From Streptomyces cellulosae (GTDB lineage Bacteria > Actinomycetota > Actinomycetes > Streptomycetales > Streptomycetaceae): 64,000 bases of DNA. The stretch is from positions 1-64,000 of the forward strand of contig NZ_JOEV01000029.1 in assembly GCF_000721105.1 (NCBI RefSeq), in the 5' to 3' direction. The position numbers and the translations under genes are program-made. Positions within the stretch are counted from its first letter, which is position 1. Each line of letters opens with the position of its first letter. Below are positions 1 through 10,505 of this stretch, piece after piece. The notes beneath the pieces are model-generated. The model saw only the letters and a list, made by a program, of their open reading frames with translations. It ran no database searches and was not told the origin of the DNA.

Positions 1-386
1 GGGGGGGGGGGGTCCGGTGGTCCTCGGGGGTGTGGTGGGTGGGTGCCTGGTCGCCGGCGGCCTGGTCCGTGAGGGGCCGGCCTTCGGTGGGCTGGTCCCG
101 GGAGGTGTCGCTCTCGGGGGAACCGTTTCCGGGGTGCCCGGCGCTCTCGCCCGCGGTGGTACCTGTCGCCGTCGGGGGTGGCGTCGTCCGGGGTCTCGGG
201 CGGGGCGTCCGGCCGGCGTACCACCATGGTGGGTTCGTCGGCCGGTGGGTTCTGGCCGGTGTCGGTGGCCCGTCGGGGCTGCCCGGGGCGTGCGGGGCCG
301 GTGGCCGGGGTCGCAGGTGTTGCGGGGCGCTCGGTCGGCTCGTCGTCGCCGGACCGCGGCTGCCCGCTCCCGCTGCTCTCGTCCAC
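1..386 (-). CDS. partial gene, disordered N-terminus; possibly a site-2 (M50) protease
   Basis: Only the N-terminal part lies in the window; the gene runs off the left edge. A GTG at 384-386 follows a GAGGGG ribosome site and opens a frame starting MDESSGSGQPRSGDDEPTER, rich in Pro, Asp, Glu and Thr with no fold visible. Third positions are almost all G/C down to about position 180. From there to position 1 the G/C3 bias and natural composition continue in a neighbouring frame, which suggests a one-base indel in the G run at 174-178. The window ends in 12 consecutive G, read as poly-proline. Streptomyces M50 site-2 proteases often start MDES and, from memory, sit beside the RecB-like nuclease found here; that assignment is an inference, since no HExxH motif is inside the window. 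Confidence 0.5.
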   Translation of the reverse strand, partial: MDESSGSGQPRSGDDEPTERPATPATPATGPARPGQPRRATDTGQNPPADEPTMVVRRPDAPPETPDDATPDGDRYHRGRERRAPRKRFPRERHLPGPAHRRPAPHGPGRRRPGTHPPHPRGPPDPPP

Positions 387-560
387 GGTGTCCCCTCGTT
401 CGAAGCGTCTCCCGCGCCTGCCGGGCGGGAGGGTCTCGGGTCGATGGTATGCGGCCGTCGCGATGCGTTCCGCCCCGGCACCCCCGTGTTTTCGGGGTCG
501 TCGCGCCGGTCGTGACGGTGGCTGGGTCACTGTCAGTGGCGGGCCGTAGGGTCTGTGGTC

Positions 561-1691
<1,131 letters not shown>

Positions 1692-1705
1692 CGAAGGAGA
1701 CTTAC

Positions 1706-2380
1706 GTGGCCATCCGCGTCCTACTGGTCGATGACCAGCCGCTGCTGCGCACCGGCTTCCGGATGATCCTGGAGGCCGAGCAGGACCTCGCGGTCGTCGG
1801 CGAGGCCGGAGACGGCCTCCAGGCTCTGGACCAGGTGCGGGCTCTGCAGCCCGATGTGGTCCTGATGGACATCCGTATGCCGCGGATGGACGGTGTGGAG
1901 GCGACCCGGCAGATCACCGGGCCGGGGCGGGACGGCCCGGCCAAGGTGCTGGTGCTGACCACCTTCGACCTCGACGAGTACGTGGTGGAGGCACTGCGGG
2001 CGGGTGCCAGCGGCTTTCTGCTGAAGGACGCCCCGGCCAATGAGCTGGTGCAGGCCATCCGTGTGGTGGCGGGGGGTGAGGCGATGCTGGCGCCGAGCAT
2101 CACCCGGCGACTGCTCGACAAGTACGCCACGCATCTGCCCTCGGGCGACGAGCCGGTGCCGGACACCCTGCACACGCTCACCGACCGCGAGGTCGAGGTG
2201 CTGAAGCTGGTGGCGCGCGGGCTGTCCAACGCCGAGATCGCCGCGGACCTGTTCGTGAGCGAGACGACGGTCAAGACGCACGTCGGCCATGTCCTGACGA
2301 AGCTGGGGCTGCGCGACCGGGTGCAGGCCGCGGTGTACGCGTACGAGAGCGGCCTGGTGCGCCCCGGGGCGCAGCAGTAG
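1706..2380 (+). CDS. NarL/FixJ-family two-component response regulator
   Basis: A 224-residue regulator with an N-terminal receiver domain (acid pair D9-D10, phospho-acceptor D55 in LMDIRMP, conserved Thr in LVLTTF, Lys in LLKDAP) and a C-terminal LuxR-type helix-turn-helix starting LTDREVEVLKLVARG. The GTG at 1706 has a GAAGGAG site seven bases upstream; longer upstream reading is a shadow of the nuclease gene. No histidine kinase gene is adjacent, so in this window it is an orphan regulator. A strong hairpin follows the stop. Confidence 0.92.
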   Translation: MAIRVLLVDDQPLLRTGFRMILEAEQDLAVVGEAGDGLQALDQVRALQPDVVLMDIRMPRMDGVEATRQITGPGRDGPAKVLVLTTFDLDEYVVEALRAGASGFLLKDAPANELVQAIRVVAGGEAMLAPSITRRLLDKYATHLPSGDEPVPDTLHTLTDREVEVLKLVARGLSNAEIAADLFVSETTVKTHVGHVLTKLGLRDRVQAAVYAYESGLVRPGAQQ

Positions 2381-2405
2381 GCGGTACGTGCCTTCGAAGC
2401 GGGTT

Positions 2406-2430
2406 CCCCGCGGGATCCCTTCCCGCGGGG
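2406..2430. terminator. bidirectional hairpin between convergent genes
   Basis: Perfect 10-bp arms (CCCCGCGGGA / TCCCGCGGGG) with a 5-base loop lie between the response regulator stop (2380) and the binding-protein stop (2449), which converge. There is no clear T tract on either side, as is common in Streptomyces. Confidence 0.75.
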
Positions 2431-2448
2431 CGGGTTCCGCCCGGCGTG

Positions 2449-4026
2449 TCAGCTCTTGCTGAGTTCCCAGAAGCGGAAGACGGTTGAGGCGTCGAGGCAG
2501 TACTCCAGGCCGTAGACGCCCTCGCGGGTGACGGCGTACTGCTTGGCCTGCCAGAGCGGGAGGACGGGGAGGTCGTCGGCGACGAGGTCCTGGAGCTTGC
2601 CGTAGTCGGGCTCGGTCGCGGCGCGGTCGGTCTGTGCGGCGGTCCTCGGGATGAGCGTGCCGGTGATCGTGCTGTTGCGGTAGTGGTTGTCCAGCACGTT
2701 GCCCTTGCCGAAGAAGGGGGCCGTGAAGTTGTCGGCGTCCGGGTAGTCGGGGACCCAGCCCTTCACGTAGACGCCGTACCTGCCGTCCGCGATGTCCTTC
2801 TCGTACTGGTCGAAGGCCACGGACCGCATGTCGGCGTCGAACAGACCGCTGGCGTTGAGCTGGGCGGCGATGGCCTTCAGCAGGGCGTCGGTGGCGGGGC
2901 CGTAGCGGGACGGGGTGGACCACAGGGTCAGCTTCACCTTGCCGCTGATGCCGTCGGCTGCCAGCGCGGCGGCGGCCCTGGCCTTGGAGGGGCGGGCGCC
3001 GTAGGTGTCGAAGAAGGCTGTGTTGTGGCCGGTGATTCCGGCCGGGATGATCGAGTACAGCGGGGTGGCTGTGCCCTGGTAGACGTCGTTGATGAGGGCG
3101 TCGCGGTCGATCAGGTAGGCCATGGCCTTGCGCACGCCGAGCCGGCCGGCGACCGGGTCGTCCATGTTGAAGACCATGTGCAGGACCTCGGCGCTGCTGC
3201 CCTCGACGACTTCGACGCCGGAGTCGTCGCCCTGTTCGATCTCCGCGATGTCGCCGGCGGCGAGTCCCCGGTAGGCGATGTCGACCTTGTGGTCGAGCAG
3301 GGCCCGCTTGAGGGCGGGCTGGTCGCCGTGGAAGAACTTCAGCGTCACGCCGGAGTTCTTGACGTCGGCGGTGCCCTGGTAGTTCTCGTTGACCGAGAAG
3401 ACGGCCTGGTCGACGCTGAAGGAGTCCAGTGTGTAGGGGCCGGAGCCGATGGCCTCGCCGTCCTCGCGCAGCCCGTCGGCGTCGTACTGGGTGTGGTCGA
3501 CGATGGAGCCGGCGCCTGAGGCGAGCTTACTGGGGAAGGTGGCGTCGGGGGTGTTGAGGTGGAACACCACGGTCTTCTCGTCCGGCGCTTCGACCTTCTG
3601 GAGCATGGGGAACATGATCGCGGGCCCGGCGTCGTCGTTGATCTTCAGCATGCGCTCGAAGGAGAACGTGACGTCCTTCGAGGTGAGCGCGTCACCGTTG
3701 CTGAACTTCAGGCCGTCCTTCAGCGTGCAGGTGTAGACCTTGGTCTCGGTGTCCGTGAAGGAACAGTTCCGGGCGGCCTCGGGCTGGGGTTCCGTGCTGC
3801 CTTTGGGGAAGCTGAGCAGCGACTGGAAGACGTTGTTGAACAGCAGCCAGGAGCCGGGGTCATAGCCGGAGGCGGGGTCGGTGGCCATGACGTCGTCGGA
3901 CATTCCCATGACCACGGACGAGCCGCTGTCCCCGGAGGCCCCGGTCTCCGTTCCGCAGGCGGTCAACAGGCCGGAGGCCAGCCCCGCCACGATGGGCAGG
4001 ACCGGCCACTGGTTGCGCAGGTTCAC
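2449..4026 (-). CDS. ABC transporter substrate-binding lipoprotein, family 5 (peptide type)
   Basis: An extracytoplasmic solute-binding protein of the DppA/OppA type (SBP_bac_5), 525 residues. The GTG at 4026 is chosen because it puts a lipoprotein signal at the very N-terminus: hydrophobic VLPIVAGLASGLLTAC, with the lipobox LTAC supplying the lipid-modified Cys. Family features include TLKDGLKFSNGDALTSKDV and a C-terminal PVLPLWQ segment. It is paralogous throughout to the next gene upstream (compare GYGPATDALL-type and PDYPDADNFTAPFF regions). The gap to that gene is 64 bp on the same strand, so they probably form one transcript. No permease or ATPase gene is nearby, so it must share a transporter encoded elsewhere or act as a sensor. 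Confidence 0.9.
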   Translation of the reverse strand: MNLRNQWPVLPIVAGLASGLLTACGTETGASGDSGSSVVMGMSDDVMATDPASGYDPGSWLLFNNVFQSLLSFPKGSTEPQPEAARNCSFTDTETKVYTCTLKDGLKFSNGDALTSKDVTFSFERMLKINDDAGPAIMFPMLQKVEAPDEKTVVFHLNTPDATFPSKLASGAGSIVDHTQYDADGLREDGEAIGSGPYTLDSFSVDQAVFSVNENYQGTADVKNSGVTLKFFHGDQPALKRALLDHKVDIAYRGLAAGDIAEIEQGDDSGVEVVEGSSAEVLHMVFNMDDPVAGRLGVRKAMAYLIDRDALINDVYQGTATPLYSIIPAGITGHNTAFFDTYGARPSKARAAAALAADGISGKVKLTLWSTPSRYGPATDALLKAIAAQLNASGLFDADMRSVAFDQYEKDIADGRYGVYVKGWVPDYPDADNFTAPFFGKGNVLDNHYRNSTITGTLIPRTAAQTDRAATEPDYGKLQDLVADDLPVLPLWQAKQYAVTREGVYGLEYCLDASTVFRFWELSKS

Positions 4027-4090
4027 GTAATGCCTTGTCGTTGTGTTCGGGCCCGGGGCCGATCCCGGCCCCGGCACGGGGTGCTCGGTG

Positions 4091-5695
4091 TCAGCCGCGG
4101 ACGCCGCGGCCGAGCTCCCACAGCTGAAGGGTCGAGGAGGAGTTCAGCACGTACGCGGTGCCCGTGACGTCGTCGCGTGCGGCGACGTACTGCTTGCCCT
4201 GCCACAGCGGGAGGACGGGGACGTCCTTGGCGACGATGTCCTGAATGTCCGTCAGGCTGGCGGCGGCGGCGAGCCGGTCCGACTCGCGGCGGGACTCCGG
4301 GATCAGCGTGTTGCGGATCTGGCTGTTCGCGTAGGGCGAGCCGATGGTGTTGTCCTTGTCGAGGAACGGCGCCAGGTAGTTGTCGGCGTCCGGGAAGTCG
4401 GGGAACCAGCCCATGCCGTAGACGTCGTACGCGCCCTCCTGCTCGGCGGGACGGAAGGTCTCCCAGGGCTCGCCCTTGATGGTGACGTCGAACAGGCCGG
4501 TGTCGTTGAGCTGCTTCTGCAGTACCTCGAACTCCTGCTTGGTGGCCGGACCGTAGTGGTCGGTCGTGTAGTGCAGGGTCAGCTTGACCGGGGTGGAGAT
4601 GTTCGCACTGGTCAGCGCGGACTTGGCCTTGGCGGTGCTTGGGTCGCCGTAGGTGTTGAAGAACGAGTTGGAGTGGCCGGTGATGCTGGCCGGGACCATC
4701 GAGTACAGCGGTTCGGCCTGCGAGCCGTAGACCTTGGTGACCAGTTCGCTGCGGTTGATGACCTGGGCCATCGCCTCACGCACCGCCTTGGTCTTCACGG
4801 CCGGCGCGGCGGTGTTGAAGCCGAGGTAGCGGATCTCCAGGCCGGGCAGTTCGACGAGGTCGACGTTGCCGCCCGAGGCGGCCGCGAGCTTGTTGATCTG
4901 TTCCGGGGACATGGTGCGGGTCATGACGTCGATGTCGCCCTTGTCGAGCGCGGTGCCCATGGTGTCCGCGTCTGCGAAGGAGCGCATCTCGACCTTGTCG
5001 TTGTTCACCTTCAGTGTCCCCTTGTAGTTGGGGTTCTTGGTGAACACGACGCTGTCGATCGCGTCGTTCTTGACGTCGGCCTGCAGGGTGTAGGGGCCGG
5101 AGCCGTCCACGTCGAAGCCGTCGCGCAGTTTGTCCTTGGCGTAGTCGTCGGGGTTGACGATGCCCGCGACCGGGGTCGACAGCTTGTACGGGAAGGTGGC
5201 GTCGGCCGTCTTGAGGTGGAAGATCACCTCGCGGTCGCCCTGGGTCTCGACGGTGTCGATGGTGGACAGCAGGGCGAAGACACCGCTGTCGGCCTTCAGC
5301 GCCATCGCACGGTCGATGGAGTACTTCACGTCCTCGGCGGTGACGTCCTCGCCGTTGGCGAACTTCAGGCCGTCGCGCAGGGTGCAGGCGTAGCGCTCGT
5401 TGCCGCTGTCGGTGAAGCCGCACTTCTCGGCGGCCTCGGGCACCGGGTTCCCGTCGCCCTTCGGCATGATCATCAGGGTCTGCACGGTCTGGCGCAGGAT
5501 GTTCCAGGTGCCGACGTCGTAGGCGAAGGCGGGGTCGAGCGGCGCCGGGTCCTTCTTCGTGGCGGTGAACCGGTCCGTGGTGCCGACGACGATCGCGTCG
5601 CCGCTGTCGCTGCCGCTGTCGGACCCGCCGCAGGCTGCGAGCACCGGAGCGAGCAGGCCGATCACGGCCGGCAGCACCAAAGTCTTGCGGTTCAT
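4091..5695 (-). CDS. ABC transporter substrate-binding lipoprotein, family 5 (peptide type), paralog
   Basis: A 534-residue family-5 binding lipoprotein. The ATG at 5695 has GGAGA about nine bases upstream and gives the signal MNRKTLVLPAVIGLLAPVLA followed by the lipobox Cys (LAACGG). The typical CTLRDGLKFANGEDVTAEDV stretch, the WFPDFPDADNYLAPF segment and the PVLPLWQGKQY motif all align with the downstream paralog, pointing to a tandem duplication followed by divergence. The two form an orphan binding-protein pair without membrane or ATPase partners in the window. The ligand is unknown; di- or oligopeptides are the family norm. Confidence 0.9.
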   Translation of the reverse strand: MNRKTLVLPAVIGLLAPVLAACGGSDSGSDSGDAIVVGTTDRFTATKKDPAPLDPAFAYDVGTWNILRQTVQTLMIMPKGDGNPVPEAAEKCGFTDSGNERYACTLRDGLKFANGEDVTAEDVKYSIDRAMALKADSGVFALLSTIDTVETQGDREVIFHLKTADATFPYKLSTPVAGIVNPDDYAKDKLRDGFDVDGSGPYTLQADVKNDAIDSVVFTKNPNYKGTLKVNNDKVEMRSFADADTMGTALDKGDIDVMTRTMSPEQINKLAAASGGNVDLVELPGLEIRYLGFNTAAPAVKTKAVREAMAQVINRSELVTKVYGSQAEPLYSMVPASITGHSNSFFNTYGDPSTAKAKSALTSANISTPVKLTLHYTTDHYGPATKQEFEVLQKQLNDTGLFDVTIKGEPWETFRPAEQEGAYDVYGMGWFPDFPDADNYLAPFLDKDNTIGSPYANSQIRNTLIPESRRESDRLAAAASLTDIQDIVAKDVPVLPLWQGKQYVAARDDVTGTAYVLNSSSTLQLWELGRGVRG

Positions 5696-6144
5696 GCTCG
5701 AAGTTCTCCAGAGCTGTCGAGTCCGTGTACCCGGCATGCAGGGGGTGTCGATGCGGATCACGGGGTAAGGGTGATGTTCTCGCTAGGAGATTAGTCCGCG
5801 TCGGCACGACGGTTCGCGAGGACCGGAGTTGAGGGCCCATCACGCAGCGAAACCAGGTGCGGACGGACCGGAAACCCGAGGGGGGAAGGATTCGTGCAGG
5901 GTCTCCCCAATCGGGACACAAAGGCGTACCCGCGCCCCCGTGAAGCGGGCAGGAAACACACCCGTAACTCCCTGTCGAGCCCCCGTGGCGTGGGGAACGT
6001 CACATACCCGGCGGTGTGGAGAGCGCCCTGATTTCAGGCGCCCGACGAGGTTCGAATTCTTTCGGACACACCCCGTGGAATTCCCGCCCTATCGGCACCG
6101 CACGCTGGGTGAACGCGCGGCGCATTTCCGTCATCAAGGCCCCG
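5696..6144. other. intergenic, promoter region of the binding-protein pair
   Basis: About 450 bp without a convincing gene. It must hold the promoter of the minus-strand binding-protein genes; a TAATCT-like minus-strand -10 candidate lies at 5788-5793, without a good -35. The part near 6040-6120 is less GC-rich than the coding flanks. No repeat or strong hairpin was seen. Confidence 0.4.
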
Positions 6145-6840
6145 TCAGAGCGTGATCAGACCGCGCAGAAATGCCAGGTCCACCTCTTCGAGCGAGGTCA
6201 CGACGGTGCGCCGGTCGGCGGGGGTGATGGGCGCCACGGAGGGCACGGCCACGACATGGCAGCCGGCCGCCTCGGCCGCGGCGACGCCGGTCGCGGTGTC
6301 CTCGACGACCGCGCAGCGGACCGGGTCCACGCCGAGTCCGGCGGCGGCGAACAGATACGGGTCGGGATGCGGCTTGGTGCGGCTCACCTCGTCGCCGGCG
6401 ACGGTGAGCGCGAAGTACTGAGGGCCCAGCGAGCCCAGCACCCGGTCGATGATGCGCCGGTGTGAGGCGGAGACCAGCGCCGTGGGGATCTCGTGCGCGG
6501 CCAGCTCGGCCAGCAGCCGGGCGGCTCCGGGCATCAGCGGCAACGCGCGGTCGATGCGCTCCTCGAAACCCTGGTTGAGCAGCACCGTGAGCTCGGCGAG
6601 GGTGATGTCCGCGCCGGTGGCCTCGATGAGGAAGCCCGCGCTGCGGGTCATGGGGCCGCCGACCACGACATGGCGCCAGGAGTCGTCCAGGGTGTGTCCG
6701 AGGCGGGCGAAGACCTCGGCCTCGACGTCCCACCAGAAGCCCTCGGTGTCCACCAGGGTGCCGTCCATGTCGAGGAGCACCGCCTGCAGGGCGGAGCCTT
6801 CGGCCGTACGGGTTACTGGTGCGGGAACCGTGCTGGTCAT
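6145..6840 (-). CDS. HAD-superfamily hydrolase (beta-phosphoglucomutase/phosphatase-like)
   Basis: A 231-residue haloacid-dehalogenase phosphatase. Motif I is LLDMDGTLVDTE with the nucleophile and general-acid Asp pair; motif II is the Ser/Thr in ALVSASH; motif III/IV are KPHPDPYLFAAAGL and CAVVEDTATGVAAA. The alpha-helical cap lies between motif I and II, as in the GS-like/phosphoglucomutase subfamily. The ATG at 6840 has an excellent AAAGGAGG site. It lies downstream of metH on the same strand, separated by 143 bp containing a strong hairpin, so it may have its own promoter. The substrate is not predictable. Confidence 0.88.
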   Translation of the reverse strand: MTSTVPAPVTRTAEGSALQAVLLDMDGTLVDTEGFWWDVEAEVFARLGHTLDDSWRHVVVGGPMTRSAGFLIEATGADITLAELTVLLNQGFEERIDRALPLMPGAARLLAELAAHEIPTALVSASHRRIIDRVLGSLGPQYFALTVAGDEVSRTKPHPDPYLFAAAGLGVDPVRCAVVEDTATGVAAAEAAGCHVVAVPSVAPITPADRRTVVTSLEEVDLAFLRGLITL

Positions 6841-6866
6841 CCACGTACCTCCTTTGAGGGACGACC

Positions 6867-6895
6867 AGGCCGGTTCCCACGGGGGGAACCGGCCT
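6867..6895. terminator. 12-bp stem-loop between metH and the HAD gene
   Basis: Perfect arms AGGCCGGTTCCC and GGGAACCGGCCT with a 5-base loop, placed 3-prime of metH and just ahead of the HAD gene on the minus strand. It is most likely the metH terminator; an attenuator in the HAD leader is the alternative. Confidence 0.65.
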
Positions 6896-6983
6896 GCAGT
6901 GGACCGACCAGTGTACGACTTATCCGATCAGTGTGCCGTTCGGGACAGAGCCGGCGGGCGTGAGACGCCTCACCGTAGGTACC

Positions 6984-9900
6984 TCACCGTGCGTTGAAGT
7001 ACTTCGCCTCGGGATGGTGGATCACGATCGCGTCGGTGGACTGCTCCGGGTGCAGCTGGAACTCCTCGGAGAGGTGGACGCCGATGCGTTCCGGCTGGAG
7101 CAGGTCGGCGATCTTGGCGCGGTCCTCCAGGTCGGGGCAGGCGCCGTAGCCGAGGGAGAAGCGGGCGCCGCGGTACTTCAGGGCGAACATGTCCTCCATC
7201 TGGCCGGGGTCCTCGCCGGCGAAGCCCAGCTCGGAGCGCACGCGCGCGTGCCAGTACTCGGCGAGGGCCTCCGCCAACTGGACGGACAGGCCGTGCAGTT
7301 CGAGGTAGTCGCGGTAGGCGTTGGACTCGAAGAGCTTCGCGGTCTGTTCGCCGATGCGGGAGCCGACGGTGACGACCTGGAGGCCGACCACGTCGGTCTG
7401 CCCCGACTCCTCCGGGCGGAAGAAGTCGGCCAGGCACAGCCGGCGGCCGCGGCGCTGACGCGGGAAGGTGAAGCGGGTGCGCTCGTTGCCCTGCTCGTCC
7501 AGGATGATCAGGTCGTCGTCCTTGGACACGCACGGGAAGTAGCCGTAGACGACGGCCGCCTCCAGCAGGTTCTCCGTCTGCAGCTTGTCCAGCAGCCCGC
7601 GCAGCCGGGGCCGGCCCTCGCTCTCGACGAGTTCCTCGTAGGAGGGTCCCTCGCCGGTGCGGGCCTGCTTGAGACCCCACTGCCCCTTGAACAGGGCGCC
7701 CTCGTCGAGCCAGCTGGCGTACTCCTTGAGCTGGATGCCCTTGATGACGCGGGTGTCCCAGAACGGCGGGGTCGGCACGGGGTTGTCGGTGGCGACGTCG
7801 GAGCGGACGTGGCCCTCCTCCGGGCGCTCCTCCACCTCGACGGCGGCGTTGGCGCGCACCCGGCGCTGCTTGAGCTCCGGCAGCTTCGCCCCGGGCACGC
7901 CCCGCTTGACGCCGATCAACGCGTCCATCAGCCGCAGGCCCTCGAACGCGTCACGGGCGTAGCGGACTTCGCCCTGGTAGATCTCGTGCAGGTCCTGCTC
8001 GACGTACGCGCGCGTCAGCGCGGCACCGCCGAGGATCACCGGGTACTTCCCGGCGAGCTCGCGCTGGTTGAGCTCCTCCAGGTTCTCCTTCATGATCACC
8101 GTGGACTTCACCAGGAGCCCGGACATGCCGATCACGTCGGCGCGGTGCTCCTCGGCGGCCTCCAGGATCGCGGAGACCGGCTGCTTGATACCGAGGTTGA
8201 CGACGTTGTAGCCGTTGTTGGACAGGATGATGTCGACGAGGTTCTTGCCGATGTCGTGGACGTCGCCGCGCACGGTCGCCAGCACGATGGTGCCCTTGCC
8301 GGCCTCGTCGCCCTCGACCTTCTCCATGTGCGGCTCCAGGTGGGCCACCGCGGTCTTCATCACCTCGGCCGACTGCAGCACGAACGGCAGCTGCATCTGT
8401 CCGGAACCGAACAGCTCACCGACGACCTTCATGCCGTCCAGCAGCGTGTCGTTGACGATGTCGAGGGCGGGGCGGGAGGTGAGCGCCTCGTCGAGATCCG
8501 CCTCCAGGCCGTTCTTCTCGCCGTCGATGATGCGGCGCTTGAGGCGCTCGTCCAGCGGCAGGGCGGCCAGTTCCTCGGCCCGGCCCGCCTTGCGGGACTT
8601 GGTGGTGGCGCCCTCGAACAGGGCCATCAGCTTCTGCAGCGGGTCGTAGCCCTCGGCGCGACGGTCGTAGATGAGGTCCAGGGCTGTGGTGACCTCCTCC
8701 TCGGTGAAGCGCGCGATCGGAAGGATCTTCGACGCGTGCACGATCGCCGAGTCCAGGCCCGCCTTCACACACTCGTCGAGGAAGACCGAGTTGAGCAGGA
8801 CACGGGCGGCCGGGTTGAGACCGAAGGAGATGTTCGACAGGCCCAGCGTGGTCTGCACGTCCGGGTGCCGGCGCTTGAGTTCGCGGATCGCCTCGATGGT
8901 GGCGACGCCGTCGCCCCGGGACTCCTCCTGGCCGGTGCAGATGGTGAAGGTCAGGGTGTCGATGAGGATGTCCGACTCGTGGATGCCCCAGTTGCCGGTC
9001 AGGTCGTCGATGAGCCGTTCGGCGATCTCGACCTTCTTCTCCGGGGTGCGGGCCTGGCCCTCCTCGTCGATGGTCAGCGCGATCAGCGCGGCGCCGTGCT
9101 CCCGCGCCAGCTGGGTGACCTTGGCGAAGCGGGACTCGGGGCCGTCGCCGTCCTCGTAGTTGACGGAGTTGATGACCGCGCGGCCCCCGAGCTTCTCCAG
9201 GCCGGCCTGGATGACGGGGACCTCGGTGGAGTCCAGCACGATCGGCAGGGTGGAGGCGGTGGCGAAGCGGCCGGCCAGTTCCTCCATGTCGGCGACGCCG
9301 TCGCGGCCGACGTAGTCCACGCAGAGGTCCAGCATGTGAGCGCCCTCGCGGATCTGCTCGCGGGCCATCTCCACACAGTCGTCCCAGCGGCCCTCGAGCA
9401 TGGCCTCGCGGAACTTCTTCGACCCGTTGGCGTTGGTGCGCTCACCGATCGCCAGGTACGCGGTGTCCTGGCGGAACGGAACCGTCTGGTACAGGGAGGC
9501 GGCACCCGGCTCGGGCTGCGGGTGACGCTCGCTGGGGGCGAGGTCACGGACCCGCTCGACGACCTGGCGCAGGTGCTCGGGGGTGGTGCCGCAGCAGCCG
9601 CCGATGAGGGAGAGGCCGTAGTCGCGGACGAAGGTCTCCTGCGCGTCGGCCAGGCCCTCCGCGTCGAGCGGGAAGTGCGCGCCGTCCTTGGTGAGGATCG
9701 GCAGACCCGCGTTCGGCATGCACAGGAGCGGGATCCGGGAGTGCCGGGTCAGGTAGCGCAGGTGTTCGCTCATCTCCGCCGGGCCGGTGGAGCAGTTCAG
9801 GCCGATCATGTCGATGCCCAGCGGCTCCAGCGCGGTCAGCGCGGCGCCGATCTCGGAGCCGAGCAGCATGGTGCCGGTGGTCTCGAACGCCATCGACACC

Positions 9901-10505
9901 ACCAGCGGCACCTCGACGCCGGTCGCCTCCATGGCGCGCCGGGCTCCCAGGACGGATGCCTTCGTCTGGAGCAGGTCCTGGGTGGTTTCGACGATCAGGG
10001 CGTCCGCGCCGCCGGCGAGCAGTCCTTCGGCGTTGGCCTGGTAGCCGTCGCGGATCGTCGCGTAGGCGACGTGGCCGAGGGTCGGCAGCTTGGTGCCCGG
10101 GCCGATCGAGCCCAGCACCCAGCGCGTGCGACCGTCGCGGGCGGCGTACTCGTCGGCCGCCTCACGGGCGATACGGGCGCCGGCCTCGGACAGTTCGTGC
10201 ACGCGGTCGGCGATGTCGTACTCCGCCGCGGCCGTGTGGTTGGCCCCGAAGGTGTTGGTCTCCACGCAGTCGACGCCCACCGCGAAGTACTCGTCGTGGA
10301 CGGAACGCACGATGTCCGGGCGGGTGACGTTCAGGATCTCGTTGCAGCCCTCGAGATTCTCGAAGTCCTCCAGGGTCGGATCCTGGGCCTGAAGCATGGT
10401 GCCCATCGCTCCGTCGGCGACCACCACACGGGTGGCCAGTGCCTCACGGAGCGCGGACACACGGGTCCGGCTGTCGGCGGAAGGGGTCGGTGGCGACGAG
10501 GCCAT
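6984..10505 (-). CDS. metH: cobalamin-dependent methionine synthase
   Basis: A 1173-residue B12-dependent 5-methyltetrahydrofolate:homocysteine methyltransferase, the usual length. Domains in order: homocysteine-binding barrel (GLNCSTGP and GGCCGTT give the three zinc cysteines), pterin-binding barrel, cobalamin cap and Rossmann domain with the DVHDIGKNLV motif whose His ligates cobalt, and the C-terminal reactivation domain that binds S-adenosylmethionine. The ATG at 10505 has a GGGAG site and starts MASSPPTPSADSRTRVSALR; the frame stays open far upstream but only through repeat and antisense sequence, so the longer reading is rejected. The gene precedes gylR in the opposite orientation. A small hairpin (10567-10582) lies in its leader; no cobalamin riboswitch was recognised. 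Confidence 0.97.
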   Translation of the reverse strand: MASSPPTPSADSRTRVSALREALATRVVVADGAMGTMLQAQDPTLEDFENLEGCNEILNVTRPDIVRSVHDEYFAVGVDCVETNTFGANHTAAAEYDIADRVHELSEAGARIAREAADEYAARDGRTRWVLGSIGPGTKLPTLGHVAYATIRDGYQANAEGLLAGGADALIVETTQDLLQTKASVLGARRAMEATGVEVPLVVSMAFETTGTMLLGSEIGAALTALEPLGIDMIGLNCSTGPAEMSEHLRYLTRHSRIPLLCMPNAGLPILTKDGAHFPLDAEGLADAQETFVRDYGLSLIGGCCGTTPEHLRQVVERVRDLAPSERHPQPEPGAASLYQTVPFRQDTAYLAIGERTNANGSKKFREAMLEGRWDDCVEMAREQIREGAHMLDLCVDYVGRDGVADMEELAGRFATASTLPIVLDSTEVPVIQAGLEKLGGRAVINSVNYEDGDGPESRFAKVTQLAREHGAALIALTIDEEGQARTPEKKVEIAERLIDDLTGNWGIHESDILIDTLTFTICTGQEESRGDGVATIEAIRELKRRHPDVQTTLGLSNISFGLNPAARVLLNSVFLDECVKAGLDSAIVHASKILPIARFTEEEVTTALDLIYDRRAEGYDPLQKLMALFEGATTKSRKAGRAEELAALPLDERLKRRIIDGEKNGLEADLDEALTSRPALDIVNDTLLDGMKVVGELFGSGQMQLPFVLQSAEVMKTAVAHLEPHMEKVEGDEAGKGTIVLATVRGDVHDIGKNLVDIILSNNGYNVVNLGIKQPVSAILEAAEEHRADVIGMSGLLVKSTVIMKENLEELNQRELAGKYPVILGGAALTRAYVEQDLHEIYQGEVRYARDAFEGLRLMDALIGVKRGVPGAKLPELKQRRVRANAAVEVEERPEEGHVRSDVATDNPVPTPPFWDTRVIKGIQLKEYASWLDEGALFKGQWGLKQARTGEGPSYEELVESEGRPRLRGLLDKLQTENLLEAAVVYGYFPCVSKDDDLIILDEQGNERTRFTFPRQRRGRRLCLADFFRPEESGQTDVVGLQVVTVGSRIGEQTAKLFESNAYRDYLELHGLSVQLAEALAEYWHARVRSELGFAGEDPGQMEDMFALKYRGARFSLGYGACPDLEDRAKIADLLQPERIGVHLSEEFQLHPEQSTDAIVIHHPEAKYFNAR

